A stretch of DNA of 64,000 bases from Zobellia russellii. Lineage in GTDB: Bacteria; Bacteroidota; Bacteroidia; Flavobacteriales; Flavobacteriaceae. Shown piece after piece: positions 44,677-53,147 of this stretch (position 1 is the first letter of the stretch; each line of letters opens with the position of its first letter). The stretch spans positions 1-64,000 of the forward strand of contig NZ_JACSOI010000008.1 in the NCBI RefSeq assembly GCF_018728565.1. Direction: 5' to 3'. The translations under genes and the position numbers were made by a program. The notes under the pieces were generated by a model. The model was not told the DNA's origin and did no database searches. It saw only the letters and a program-made list of their open reading frames with translations.

Positions 44677-45662
44677 GGAAACTACTATGCATAATATCTT
44701 TTTTTTGTCTTTTGAGCAATTTTGCTCAGGAGAAAAAACTGGTTACCGTACATAAGGCTATGGAGCTTATGGGTACCCGGTTTGATATAACCGTTGTTTC
44801 CACCAATGAGGATTTAGGTTATATAAATATAGAAGAGGCTACTGCAGAAATTAAGCGTATTGAGAATATGATTTCTGCATGGAACCCGGAATCAGAAACT
44901 TCATTGATCAATTCAAATGCTGGAATAAAACCGGTAAAAGTAAGTCTGGAATTATTTATGTTGATAGAGCGGGCCAAACAGATTTCTGAAATAACGGATG
45001 GTGCTTTTGATATTTCTTTCGCTTCTATGGATGTCGTTTGGAAGTTTGATGGGTCAATGGCAAAAATTCCTACTCCGGAAGAAGTTAGCGCTTCAGTGAA
45101 GAATGTAGGCTATGAAAAAATAATATTGAATCCTGTAGACCATACCGTATATCTAAGTCAAAAAGGTATGAAGATATCATTTGGGGCTATTGGTAAAGGG
45201 TATGCGGCGGATAAGGCCAAGGAGCTTTTGGTGTCCAAACAAGTGTTGGGAGGTATCATCAATGCCGCTGGAGACCTTACTACGTGGGGTACAAAAGCAA
45301 CTGGAGAAAAATGGTTAATAGGTATAGCCAACCCATTAAGTGATGAAAAAATATTTTCTTGGCTGCCCATTGTTGAGTCCTCCGTAGCCACATCGGGGAA
45401 TTCTGAAAAATATGTTCTTTTTGATGAGGTTAAATACTCACATATTATAGACCCTAGAACCGGTTATCCTACAACAGGGGTCAATAGTGTTTCCATTTTC
45501 GCCAAAAGCGCAGAATTATGTGATGCACTGGCAACCGCTGTGTATATTATGGGTAAAGAAGATGGTCTTGCGCTAATAAATCAATTGGGCGGTACCGAGG
45601 TTATTCTGGTAGATGCCAATAATGAGAGATATAATAGCAGTGGTATTTTGTTGAATGATTAG
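44673..45662 (+). CDS. apbE: FAD:protein FMN transferase
   Basis: Attaches FMN covalently to threonines of flavoproteins, for example Rnf or Nqr subunits, using FAD. The 329-residue protein has a signal peptide (1-18, ending NFAQ) and the ApbE motifs MGTRFDITV, ISAWNPESETSLIN, ISFGAIGKGYAADKA, NAAGDLTTWG and YSHIIDPRTGYPTTGVNSVSI-like catalytic block. The start is GTG, overlapping the previous stop, which indicates coupling to the thioredoxin-like gene. Confidence 0.93.
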   Translation: MRKLLCIISFFCLLSNFAQEKKLVTVHKAMELMGTRFDITVVSTNEDLGYINIEEATAEIKRIENMISAWNPESETSLINSNAGIKPVKVSLELFMLIERAKQISEITDGAFDISFASMDVVWKFDGSMAKIPTPEEVSASVKNVGYEKIILNPVDHTVYLSQKGMKISFGAIGKGYAADKAKELLVSKQVLGGIINAAGDLTTWGTKATGEKWLIGIANPLSDEKIFSWLPIVESSVATSGNSEKYVLFDEVKYSHIIDPRTGYPTTGVNSVSIFAKSAELCDALATAVYIMGKEDGLALINQLGGTEVILVDANNERYNSSGILLND

Positions 45663-45689
45663 AAACCATAATTCTGGGGTATAAATAGG

Positions 45690-46337
45690 TTATGGAATAT
45701 ATCCCATAGTCTTTAAATCAGTTTCTGAATGTATTTGCCTGCTGCGTCCTTCTTTTAATAAGTATACGGAATCACTCATTTCTATGATTTCTCTGTAAAA
45801 ATGGTCGGTCAAAATTATGACCTTGTTTTTTGATTTTACTTTGATTAGTTGTTTTATCCTTTCTACATATACAGGAGCTATAAATGAAAAAGGCTCATCT
45901 AATAAGATTATTTTTTTATTTGAATCAATTGTTAAATAAGTTTCTATTACTCGTCGCTCGCCTGAACTCAACTTGTTCACAATTATTTTTTCATATTTCT
46001 TAAACGATGGAAAAAGGGTAGTGAACGAATTCCAGTCCGAGTCAAAGAGGGAAAATGCCCTGTTCAGTTTTAAGTTAGAGGGTAGTAGCTGGTGTTGAGG
46101 TAAATACGCGGCTATTCCTGTTTTGTATAGTTCTTTTTTTAAATGATTGCCATCAATTCTGATATTGGAATATTTTGCAGTCAAGGTTCCAAACAAAATT
46201 TGAATCAAAGATGTTTTTCCGCTCCCGTTTCTTCCTAGTATTCCTGTAATTTTTCCTGTTTCGGCCTTAAGGTAGACACCGTACAGAATTCGTCTTTGTT
46301 TGAAACTTAGCTCTATATTGTCTATTTCAACTATCAA
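45690..46337 (-). CDS. ABC transporter ATP-binding protein
   Basis: A 215-residue ATPase subunit with Walker A GRNGSGKTS (35-43), Q-loop region AYLPQHQLLP, signature KLSSGERRV and Walker B IILLDEPFSF, ending with the H-loop region LTDHF. It overlaps by 4 bp with a 108-residue membrane protein, its only visible partner. Substrate unknown. The pair resembles minimal export or self-protection ABC systems, but that is a guess. Confidence 0.9.
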   Translation of the reverse strand: MIVEIDNIELSFKQRRILYGVYLKAETGKITGILGRNGSGKTSLIQILFGTLTAKYSNIRIDGNHLKKELYKTGIAAYLPQHQLLPSNLKLNRAFSLFDSDWNSFTTLFPSFKKYEKIIVNKLSSGERRVIETYLTIDSNKKIILLDEPFSFIAPVYVERIKQLIKVKSKNKVIILTDHFYREIIEMSDSVYLLKEGRSRQIHSETDLKTMGYIP

Positions 46338-46660
46338 AATAGAAAATTAAGGACTATAATGGTGATTATTGTGTGAAGGATATCCATGCAAAAACAGAGA
46401 AAGAACAATTGACCGGGGGAGATTCCAAAGTTTTTATAAAAAACGAATTTTTGCGATAATGAGCGTGAAAAAGTAAAAAGAAAGTACAGAAAGAATAAGA
46501 TAAATTTTGCACTCAGAATTTTTATCGATGCCTTAGGAAGGCTGGTGGGTTGAAGGGAGAAGTACTGGATTAAGGTGATTATTATGGAAAAAACCATCAA
46601 CGACCGGTAAAAGATAAAAGCCAATCGATAAGTACGTAGATGGAAAATGCTTTTCATCAA
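46334..46660 (-). CDS. Small membrane protein paired with an ABC ATPase
   Basis: A 108-residue, strongly hydrophobic protein with three to four membrane segments and a basic N-terminus. No permease motif is recognisable. The ATGA overlap with the ATPase gene downstream argues that it is expressed with it and may be its membrane anchor or a reduced permease. AT-rich and fast-evolving in appearance. Confidence 0.7.
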   Translation of the reverse strand: MMKSIFHLRTYRLAFIFYRSLMVFSIIITLIQYFSLQPTSLPKASIKILSAKFILFFLYFLFTFSRSLSQKFVFYKNFGISPGQLFFLCFCMDILHTIITIIVLNFLF

Positions 46661-46724
46661 AATAAAGGGATATCAATAAATGTACAAATTTGTCGTAAAT
46701 TCGCAGCACAAGTGATGTAAGATA

Positions 46725-47801
46725 ATGATAGATAAACTCAATATTGTTAAACAGCGTTTTGATGAGGTTTCTGACCTAATTATTCAACCGGATATTATTT
46801 CCGATCAGAAGCGCTATGTAGAATTGACTAAAGAATATTCAGACCTGAAGGAACTGGTCGGTAAGCGGGAGCAGTACGTAGAGCTTATGGACAATATTCA
46901 GGAGGCTGAGGAAATAATAGCGGACGGTAGTGATGCGGAAATGGTGGAAATGGCCAAAATGCAGCTAGAAGAAGCAAAGGGAAACCTGCCCCAGCTAGAG
47001 GAGGAAATAAAATTGATGCTTATACCTAAGGATCCGGAGGATGCCAAAGATGTGGTAGTGGAGATTAGGGCAGGGACAGGTGGCGATGAAGCCAGTATCT
47101 TTGCTGGAGATTTGTTCCGTATGTACACCAAATATTGTGAGAACAGAGGTTGGAAGACCAATGTTATTGATTTAAGTGAAGGTACAAGCGGCGGTTATAA
47201 GGAAATTCAGTTTGAGGTAACCGGGAAAGATGTTTACGGGACACTTAAGTTTGAGGCGGGCGTTCACCGTGTACAGCGTGTGCCCCAGACCGAGACCCAG
47301 GGTAGGGTGCATACCAGTGCCGCAACGGTAATGGTTTTACCAGAGGCGGAAGATTTTGATGTACAAATAGATCCTAAGGATGTACGGATAGATTTTTTCT
47401 GTTCTTCAGGGCCTGGTGGGCAGTCTGTAAACACCACATATTCGGCGGTGCGTTTAACACACATTCCTACCGGATTGGTAGCGCAATGCCAAGATCAGAA
47501 ATCGCAGCATAAAAACAAGGATAAAGCTTTTAGGGTACTACGTTCACGTCTTTATGACCTTGAACTGGCCAAAAAGCAAGAAGAAGATGCGGCAAAACGT
47601 AATTCCCAGGTAAGTAGTGGAGACCGTTCGGCAAAGATTAGAACGTATAACTATCCGCAAGGACGGGTTACTGATCACCGTATTGGTTTAACCCTCTATG
47701 ATCTGCAAAATATAATTGATGGTGATATCCAGAAAATCATTGATGAACTTAGTTTTGTAGAAAATACCGAAAAACTAAAAGAAGCTTCCGAAATTTTCTA
47801 A
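46725..47801 (+). CDS. prfA: Peptide chain release factor 1
   Basis: Releases the finished peptide at UAA and UAG stop codons. The 358-residue protein shows the GGQ motif in [24 protein letters not shown] near residue 225, preceded by [15 protein letters not shown] and VHRVQRVP, and the C-terminal [19 protein letters not shown]. Length fits RF1 and, unlike prfB, no programmed frameshift is present. Confidence 0.95.
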   Translation: MIDKLNIVKQRFDEVSDLIIQPDIISDQKRYVELTKEYSDLKELVGKREQYVELMDNIQEAEEIIADGSDAEMVEMAKMQLEEAKGNLPQLEEEIKLMLIPKDPEDAKDVVVEIRAGTGGDEASIFAGDLFRMYTKYCENRGWKTNVIDLSEGTSGGYKEIQFEVTGKDVYGTLKFEAGVHRVQRVPQTETQGRVHTSAATVMVLPEAEDFDVQIDPKDVRIDFFCSSGPGGQSVNTTYSAVRLTHIPTGLVAQCQDQKSQHKNKDKAFRVLRSRLYDLELAKKQEEDAAKRNSQVSSGDRSAKIRTYNYPQGRVTDHRIGLTLYDLQNIIDGDIQKIIDELSFVENTEKLKEASEIF

Positions 47802-47846
47802 GCCTCTTTATTCTTGAAAACTCTAATATAATAGCGTAGCGTTTCT

Positions 47847-48656
47847 ATGACTACAGAACAACTTGTTGCCCAGATTAGAAAAAAAAAGTCGTTTTTATGT
47901 ATTGGTCTTGATACCGATCTAGAGAAAATTCCGCCTCATTTACTTGAAGAAGAAGACCCGATATTTGCTTTTAACAAGGCGATTATAGATGCCACGCATG
48001 ATATTTGTGTCTCCTATAAACCTAACATTGCTTTTTATGAAGCCTATGGTATAAAGGGGTGGCAGGCGTTAGAGAAAACAATAACTTATATCAATACCAA
48101 TTATCCGGAAATATTTACTATAGCAGATGCTAAAAGAGGGGATATAGGAAACACATCAACACGTTATGCCAAGGCATTTTTTGAGGACTTGGAGTTTGAT
48201 TCGGTTACTATAGCTCCGTATATGGGAAAGGATTCCGTTGAGCCATTTTTGGCTTTTAAGGATAAGCATACCATACTATTGGCGTTGACCTCTAATGTGG
48301 GTGCTTTTGATTTTCAAACGAAGCTGGTAGAGGGTAGGGAATTGTATAAAACCGTACTTGAAACCTCAAAAACGTACAGCAATGCTGAAAATTTGATGTA
48401 CGTAGTAGGGGCTACCAAAGCCGAATACTTGAAAGATATCCGAAAAATTATTCCTGAAAGCTTTTTGTTGGTGCCAGGTGTTGGCGCACAAGGGGGCAAT
48501 CTAAAGGAGGTCTGTGAAAATGGAATGAGTAAAAATGTAGGTCTTCTAATAAATTCTTCAAGAGGTATAATATATGCCTCAACAGGTTCGGATTTTGCAG
48601 ACGCAGCAAGGTACCAAGCTTTGGAACTACAACGCCAAATGGCCGAACTTTTATAA
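47847..48656 (+). CDS. pyrF: Orotidine 5'-phosphate decarboxylase, long form
   Basis: Converts orotidylate to UMP, the last step of pyrimidine synthesis. The 269 residues fit the type 2 family: [13 protein letters not shown] at the start, [12 protein letters not shown], catalytic [19 protein letters not shown] near residue 95, and [11 protein letters not shown]. It is 45 bp after prfA on the same strand. Confidence 0.95.
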   Translation: MTTEQLVAQIRKKKSFLCIGLDTDLEKIPPHLLEEEDPIFAFNKAIIDATHDICVSYKPNIAFYEAYGIKGWQALEKTITYINTNYPEIFTIADAKRGDIGNTSTRYAKAFFEDLEFDSVTIAPYMGKDSVEPFLAFKDKHTILLALTSNVGAFDFQTKLVEGRELYKTVLETSKTYSNAENLMYVVGATKAEYLKDIRKIIPESFLLVPGVGAQGGNLKEVCENGMSKNVGLLINSSRGIIYASTGSDFADAARYQALELQRQMAELL

Positions 48657-48668
48657 TTTACGAAGAAA

Positions 48669-48866
48669 TTACTTCATCATATTTTCTAGAACCCTTTGGA
48701 TTTTTTCAGCTTTTTGCTCAAAAAATTCTACCAATTTGGCATCGGTATACTTCATGTCGCTAGCCTTGTTCAAAAAGGTCTGATACTGGTACTCTAAAAG
48801 TGAAATCGCGTTTCTGTTTGAAGCGATTGGAGTAACTGTTCCTACTTTGCAATATTGATTTTCCAT
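48669..48866 (-). CDS. Small conserved hypothetical protein
   Basis: A 65-residue soluble, helical protein starting MENQYCKVGTVTPIASN and continuing SLLEYQYQTFLNKASDMKYTDAKL, with a heptad-like C-terminus. I believe similar proteins occur in flavobacteria but cannot name a family. A consensus-like -7 box TATATTTG (48894-48887, minus strand) lies 21 bp before the start, though without a clear -33. The start MENQ is preferred over an ATG 14 codons upstream. Confidence 0.65.
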   Translation of the reverse strand: MENQYCKVGTVTPIASNRNAISLLEYQYQTFLNKASDMKYTDAKLVEFFEQKAEKIQRVLENMMK

Positions 48867-49251
48867 AGTCTTAAATTCCTTTATTACAAATATACGCACG
48901 TAAATCATCTTTGGATCTCGATAATCGCTGTAGATAGCAAAAATTAAGTTGAATTGATGATTTATTAACAGTTACCAAATACAATGGTTGCGAATCTGTT
49001 TTAAGTCTTGTTAATAACTCATTTTTCCTTGCGGATATGTGATTTATTTTTTTGTTAAAACGATAAGATATTAACAATGGGCATCAGGGTTTGCAGTCGA
49101 CTGTAAACCAGATTCTTAAGTTTTTTACGTTTTTCTTGAATTTTTCGTTTTTTCATGTCTTTGTGAATTATATTTTTTACTCAATTCTAAAATGGATCAA
49201 AAGATTTAATACATTGCAAGATTCCCTAATGGGAGAAAACGAGAGAACACT
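48867..49251. other. Gene-free interval with one long palindrome
   Basis: No convincing gene. It holds a -7 box for the small minus-strand gene and a 22-bp near-perfect palindrome (49088-49109). A 68-codon minus-strand frame at 48871-49077 has no typical protein composition and is not accepted. Confidence 0.5.
49088..49109. repeat. 22-bp near-perfect palindrome
   Basis: GGTTTGCAGTC directly followed by GACTGTAAACC; all positions pair except one G-T. There is no loop, so it suits a dimeric DNA-binding protein better than an RNA hairpin. It lies 143 bp before the alpha/beta hydrolase start. Confidence 0.5.
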
Positions 49252-50040
49252 TTGTTGAATTATGTAACATATCTAAACCAAGAATCGGATTCTTGGGTAA
49301 CCTTTGTACATGGAGCTGGGGGCAGTTCTTCTATTTGGTACAAACAGCTAAGGGAGTTTAAAAAGCACTTTAATGTATTGCTTTTGGACCTTAGGGGGCA
49401 TGGTGATTCCCAACCTGGTCTTAAGGACGCCTTTAACGATAAATATACTTTTGATTACATTACGGAAGATATATTGGAGGTGATTGATTTTCTTGAAATC
49501 CAAAAATCGCATTTCATTGGTATTTCATTAGGTACGGTACTGATAAGGAACTTGGCGGAAAAATATCCGGGACGTGTAGAGAGTATGGTGTTGGGCGGTG
49601 CAATTATTCGGTTAGATATGCGCTTTAGACTTCTAATGGGCTTTGGAGGCTTATTTAAATCACTGGTACCTTATATATGGTTGTACAAGCTTTTTACTTT
49701 TGCGATTATGCCAGATGGCAATCATAAAGAGTCTAGGTTGCTTTTTGTAAGGGAGGCCAAACGAATGTACCAAAAGGAATTTGTAAGATGGTACAAAATG
49801 GGCTCGCAAATCAATAGACTCTTACGTTTTTTTAGAGCTGGAGATATCAATATCCCTACATTATATGTTATGGGAGGTGAAGATTACCTTTTTCTTCCTT
49901 CCGTTAAGAAAATGGTTCAAAAACAATCTCAATCCAGTTTGTTGACTATTGAGCACTGTGGTCATGTGGTAAACGTGGAGCAGCCACAACTTTTCAATCG
50001 TTTTGTAATAGACTTTGTTGCAGACGTAAATAGAGGTTAG
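49252..50040 (+). CDS. Alpha/beta hydrolase
   Basis: A 262-residue hydrolase: oxyanion-hole region VHGAGGSSSIW near 20-30, nucleophile elbow GISLG near residue 85, acid in GGEDYLFLP and catalytic His in IEHCGHVVNVEQP. Substrate unknown; such proteins act on esters, peroxides or amides. The start must be TTG (two in tandem at 49252 and 49255); the nearest upstream ATG is in another frame. Confidence 0.85.
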   Translation: MLNYVTYLNQESDSWVTFVHGAGGSSSIWYKQLREFKKHFNVLLLDLRGHGDSQPGLKDAFNDKYTFDYITEDILEVIDFLEIQKSHFIGISLGTVLIRNLAEKYPGRVESMVLGGAIIRLDMRFRLLMGFGGLFKSLVPYIWLYKLFTFAIMPDGNHKESRLLFVREAKRMYQKEFVRWYKMGSQINRLLRFFRAGDINIPTLYVMGGEDYLFLPSVKKMVQKQSQSSLLTIEHCGHVVNVEQPQLFNRFVIDFVADVNRG

Positions 50041-50116
50041 TTTAGCAAATTGTAGTTCAATACTGTTATTAGGACTGTAAGAATTTGCTGATATTATTTT
50101 GATTAATAGAATAAAA

Positions 50117-50140
50117 AAAACCGGTGCTCCCACCGGTTTT
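50117..50140. terminator. Bidirectional terminator
   Basis: Perfect stem AAAACCGGTG/CACCGGTTTT with loop CTCC. The longer T run is on the minus strand, so it mainly serves the DUF4197 gene; it also follows the hydrolase gene. Confidence 0.85.
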
Positions 50141-50301
50141 AAACTAACTAACTCAAAAATTACTAACTCAAAAAATTCAGTATTTTAATATATAATTTTT
50201 ACAATCAACAAGGTTGTTAAAGTTGTAATCTGTAAAGACTACTTATGAATTTAACGGGTTAATTTTCAAGTTATTGTAGGGTTTGTGTAAAATATTTGGC
50301 T

Positions 50302-51006
50302 TTAATCTTGGAGGCTAAAAACACGCCTTAAAAGGTCTGTTGTTCTAGAGGTGGCATTGTTCCTTATTTCCTTTTCTTCTACAGCTATCATGGTATAAAC
50401 ACCATTAAGTGCTTCTTGGGTAACATAATCCGTTAGATCAGGATTTACTTTCTTTGTTAACGGTATGTTGTTGTATTTGGTAATAAGGTTGCTCCAAATT
50501 TTATCGGCCCCTACTTTGCTAAAGGAATTCTTGATAACGGGATTAAATTTAGCGTAAAGTTGTGTTTGCGTAGCTGAGGTTAAATATTGTGTGGCTGCAT
50601 TGTCGCTTCCCAATAAAATGTTTTTTGCATCGCTAAAAGTTATGCCTTTTACGGCATCAACAAAAATAGGGGTGGCTTCACCAACCGCATCTTCTGCGGC
50701 TCTGTTCAACACCTTTAACCCTTCATCTGCCAGACTTCCTAGTCCAATATCACGTAACGTCTTATCTACTTTTTGAAGTTCTTCGGGTAACAGAATTTTT
50801 ACAGCTTCATTTTTTAAAAAACCATCTTCTTGGGTTAGTTTGCTTACTTGACTTTGAATACCTTTGTCTAAAGCTTGTCTAAGGCCAGCGGCAATTTGGT
50901 CGTTACCTAATGCCGTTTCACCCTGAGGTAATTGGTTTACCACCTGTTGTAGTTCATGACATGAGGTTAGGCTCAGGGCAAAAAATAGTATAATTAGTTT
51001 TTTCAT
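50302..51006 (-). CDS. DUF4197 lipoprotein
   Basis: A 234-residue exported protein with lipobox ALSLTSC (Cys16), starting MKKLIILFF. The rest matches DUF4197: AGLRQALDKGIQSQVSKL, then the helical region with GITFSDAKNILLGSDNAATQYL and DLTDYVTQEALNGVYTMIAVEEKEIR. Function is unknown. The upstream ATG 14 codons earlier would destroy the signal peptide, so the internal start is used. Confidence 0.9.
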   Translation of the reverse strand: MKKLIILFFALSLTSCHELQQVVNQLPQGETALGNDQIAAGLRQALDKGIQSQVSKLTQEDGFLKNEAVKILLPEELQKVDKTLRDIGLGSLADEGLKVLNRAAEDAVGEATPIFVDAVKGITFSDAKNILLGSDNAATQYLTSATQTQLYAKFNPVIKNSFSKVGADKIWSNLITKYNNIPLTKKVNPDLTDYVTQEALNGVYTMIAVEEKEIRNNATSRTTDLLRRVFSLQD

Positions 51007-51103
51007 AGCTTTAATTTTTGATTCAGTAAAGAAATAGAGGAAACACAACCCTTTATAGTAATGGTTGCTATAGATTTGTTATAAGATGTTCTTTAAATAT
51101 ATA

Positions 51104-51955
51104 CTACGAAAAAATGACGGTCTTATTGTTGTAGACCATAGTCTTTCTAAGAATATGTAGTTTAACAGCTCTAGAAAGCACAATTTTTTCTAAATCGCGC
51201 CCTTTAGCAATGAAATCTTTAATGCTGTGCGCATGGGTTACCGTAGTAACGTCTTGTTCTATTATTGGGCCGGCATCCAGTTCTTCCGTAACATAATGGC
51301 TTGTGGCTCCAATAATCTTTACACCCCGTTTAAAAGCGGCATGATACGGTTTGGCACCGGCAAACGCAGGTAGGAACGAGTGGTGAATGTTAATGATGCG
51401 GTTGGGGAAATTACTTATGATTTTAGGACTTACAATCTGCATGTACCTAGCTAGAACTATAAAATCTACTTGATGCTCTTTCAGTAGTTCCAGTTGCTTT
51501 GTTTCTGCCTGTTCCTTGGTTTCCTTGGTTACCGGTATGTGGTAATAGGGAATGTTAAACTGGTCAGCAATAGGTTTAAGGTCTGGATGGTTGCTAATAA
51601 TGAAGGGAATTTCAACTTCTAGCTCACTAGAGTTAAATCTACTTAAAAGGTCATAAAGACAATGGTTGTATTTGGAAACAAAAATGGCCATCCTCGGTTT
51701 CACCCCACCTTCATGCATGCTCCATTGCATTTGGTACCTATCTGCAAGTTCTTTCTGAAACTCTTGTTTAAAGGTTTCGGTAGCAAATGAGGGGTCTTCA
51801 AAATCACTGTCCAAGCGCATGAAAAATACGTTGGCCTCCTTATCAACATGTTGGTCAAGATAAACGATGTTCCCTTTATGTTGGTGGATAAAGTTGGTGG
51901 TGGTACTTATAATCCCTGCTTGGTCAGGACAATGAATAAGAATAGTTGTTTTCAA
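51104..51955 (-). CDS. purU: Formyltetrahydrofolate deformylase
   Basis: Hydrolyses 10-formyl-THF to formate and THF, balancing one-carbon units and feeding purine synthesis. The 283-residue protein has an N-terminal ACT domain (TTILIHCPDQAGIISTTTNFI) and a formyltransferase-like domain with VLARYMQIVSP, the catalytic NIHHSFLPAFAGAKPYH and GATSHYVTEELDAGPII. The start codon is TTG; a second TTG seven codons upstream is possible, and no ATG is available. Confidence 0.94.
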   Translation of the reverse strand: MKTTILIHCPDQAGIISTTTNFIHQHKGNIVYLDQHVDKEANVFFMRLDSDFEDPSFATETFKQEFQKELADRYQMQWSMHEGGVKPRMAIFVSKYNHCLYDLLSRFNSSELEVEIPFIISNHPDLKPIADQFNIPYYHIPVTKETKEQAETKQLELLKEHQVDFIVLARYMQIVSPKIISNFPNRIINIHHSFLPAFAGAKPYHAAFKRGVKIIGATSHYVTEELDAGPIIEQDVTTVTHAHSIKDFIAKGRDLEKIVLSRAVKLHILRKTMVYNNKTVIFS

Positions 51956-52044
51956 AATCGATAATTTAAAATCCAAAATTAGAACTTTAAACTTACAATT
52001 TTAGTATGTTATAAAATTTAAAACAAAAATGAGGGGGAAGGTTT

Positions 52045-52458
52045 TCAATTAAAATAATTGGCACCTCCGTCCGGAAAAGAACTGCGCCATTTTTTAAATG
52101 ACCGTCTAAAGCTCTTTATTTCGGTTCTTAAGAGGTTCAGGTACTCTTTTTCTTTTACGCCATCTTTTTCCAGGCCATTGCAATATGAGTTAATGTTGCG
52201 TATCATTATATTAATGAAACTGGCACTTTTCATACGCTCTATATGACAACCGCTAATTTCTGCGGAAGCAATTTTTTTTGGAATAAGAATAGCATCCGTT
52301 AATAGGGAATCTGCAATGCTATCTCTATGGCTATTAGATTGGTAGAGGTTAAGAAGGTCTTTGTTCAAAGAAACGTACGAAGCAATTTCCCTGCTCATAT
52401 GACAGAGTTCCAAAGCTTTTTTATAGACCGGTAAGGCACGAAGGTTCTTGTAAGACAT
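52045..52458 (-). CDS. Four-helix-bundle-like protein of unknown function
   Basis: A 137-residue, mostly helical soluble protein starting MSYKNLRALPVYKKALELCHMSR. The opening resembles the four-helix-bundle proteins related to 23S rRNA intervening-sequence proteins, but the rest does not fit clearly. A basic region RRSFKKWRSSF ends it. It lies alone between purU and an Lrp regulator gene, divergent from the latter. Function unknown. Confidence 0.7.
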   Translation of the reverse strand: MSYKNLRALPVYKKALELCHMSREIASYVSLNKDLLNLYQSNSHRDSIADSLLTDAILIPKKIASAEISGCHIERMKSASFINIMIRNINSYCNGLEKDGVKEKEYLNLLRTEIKSFRRSFKKWRSSFPDGGANYFN

Positions 52459-52585
52459 TTTTTCTTTAACTACCAATTTAGATTAATAAAGTTACGGCCA
52501 GATTTCAAGTTTTGTCTTTAGAATCAAAAGCTATTTTGTAATTTAGCTTTGGATAACAATCTATTTTTAAATTTTACTTTCGATA

Positions 52586-53032
52586 ATGAATATAGATGAT
52601 TTAAACTGGAAAATACTCAAAAGACTTCAAGCAAACGCTCGCGAAACCTTTGCGGATATTGGTAGGCATGTAGGGCTTACGGCACCCGCTGTGGCGGAGC
52701 GTATAAAAAAAATGGAGGACCTTGGAATTATTGAAGGCTATAACACCAAAGTCTCGCATGCAAAGACAGGTCATCATCTAAAAGCTATTATAACCTTGCG
52801 GGCTTTTATGGGGAAACTAAAACCTTTTTTGGAAACGGTAAAAACTTACAAAGAGGTGGTAAACTGTTATCGCATAACCGGAAACGAGAATATAGTTATG
52901 GAGGTGGTTTTAAAGGACCAATTTCATTTAGAGCGGTTCATAGATAAACTTATTCAATATGGAGAAACACGTACCCATATTATTTTGTCCAACGTGGTGT
53001 CCAGTGCTCCCATAGGCAAGAATACATTTTAA
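52586..53032 (+). CDS. Lrp/AsnC family transcriptional regulator
   Basis: A 148-residue regulator: winged helix-turn-helix at 1-55 (DDLNWKILKRLQANARETFADIGRHVGLTAPAVAERIKKMEDLGII, read in parts) and a ligand-binding RAM domain with EVVNCYRITGNENIVMEV. Such proteins respond to amino acids and form octamers. Targets are not evident from context. Confidence 0.93.
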   Translation: MNIDDLNWKILKRLQANARETFADIGRHVGLTAPAVAERIKKMEDLGIIEGYNTKVSHAKTGHHLKAIITLRAFMGKLKPFLETVKTYKEVVNCYRITGNENIVMEVVLKDQFHLERFIDKLIQYGETRTHIILSNVVSSAPIGKNTF

Positions 53033-53147
53033 TATAGTTTAAGCAATTAACTATTGCCTAACAGCTATATTAGAAATAAGTGCCTAGAACTAGTAAAGAG
53101 TTTCTTATATTTAGCATTCCGGTTTTTTCGGAATTACGCTATAGAAA

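Noticed and set aside
48871-49077. 68-codon minus-strand frame
   Set aside because: Composition is not protein-like and it overlaps the promoter of the small 48669-48866 gene.
50141-50178. CTAACTCAAAAA direct repeat after a terminator
   Set aside because: Two short copies only, AT-rich, no gene or element boundary associated.
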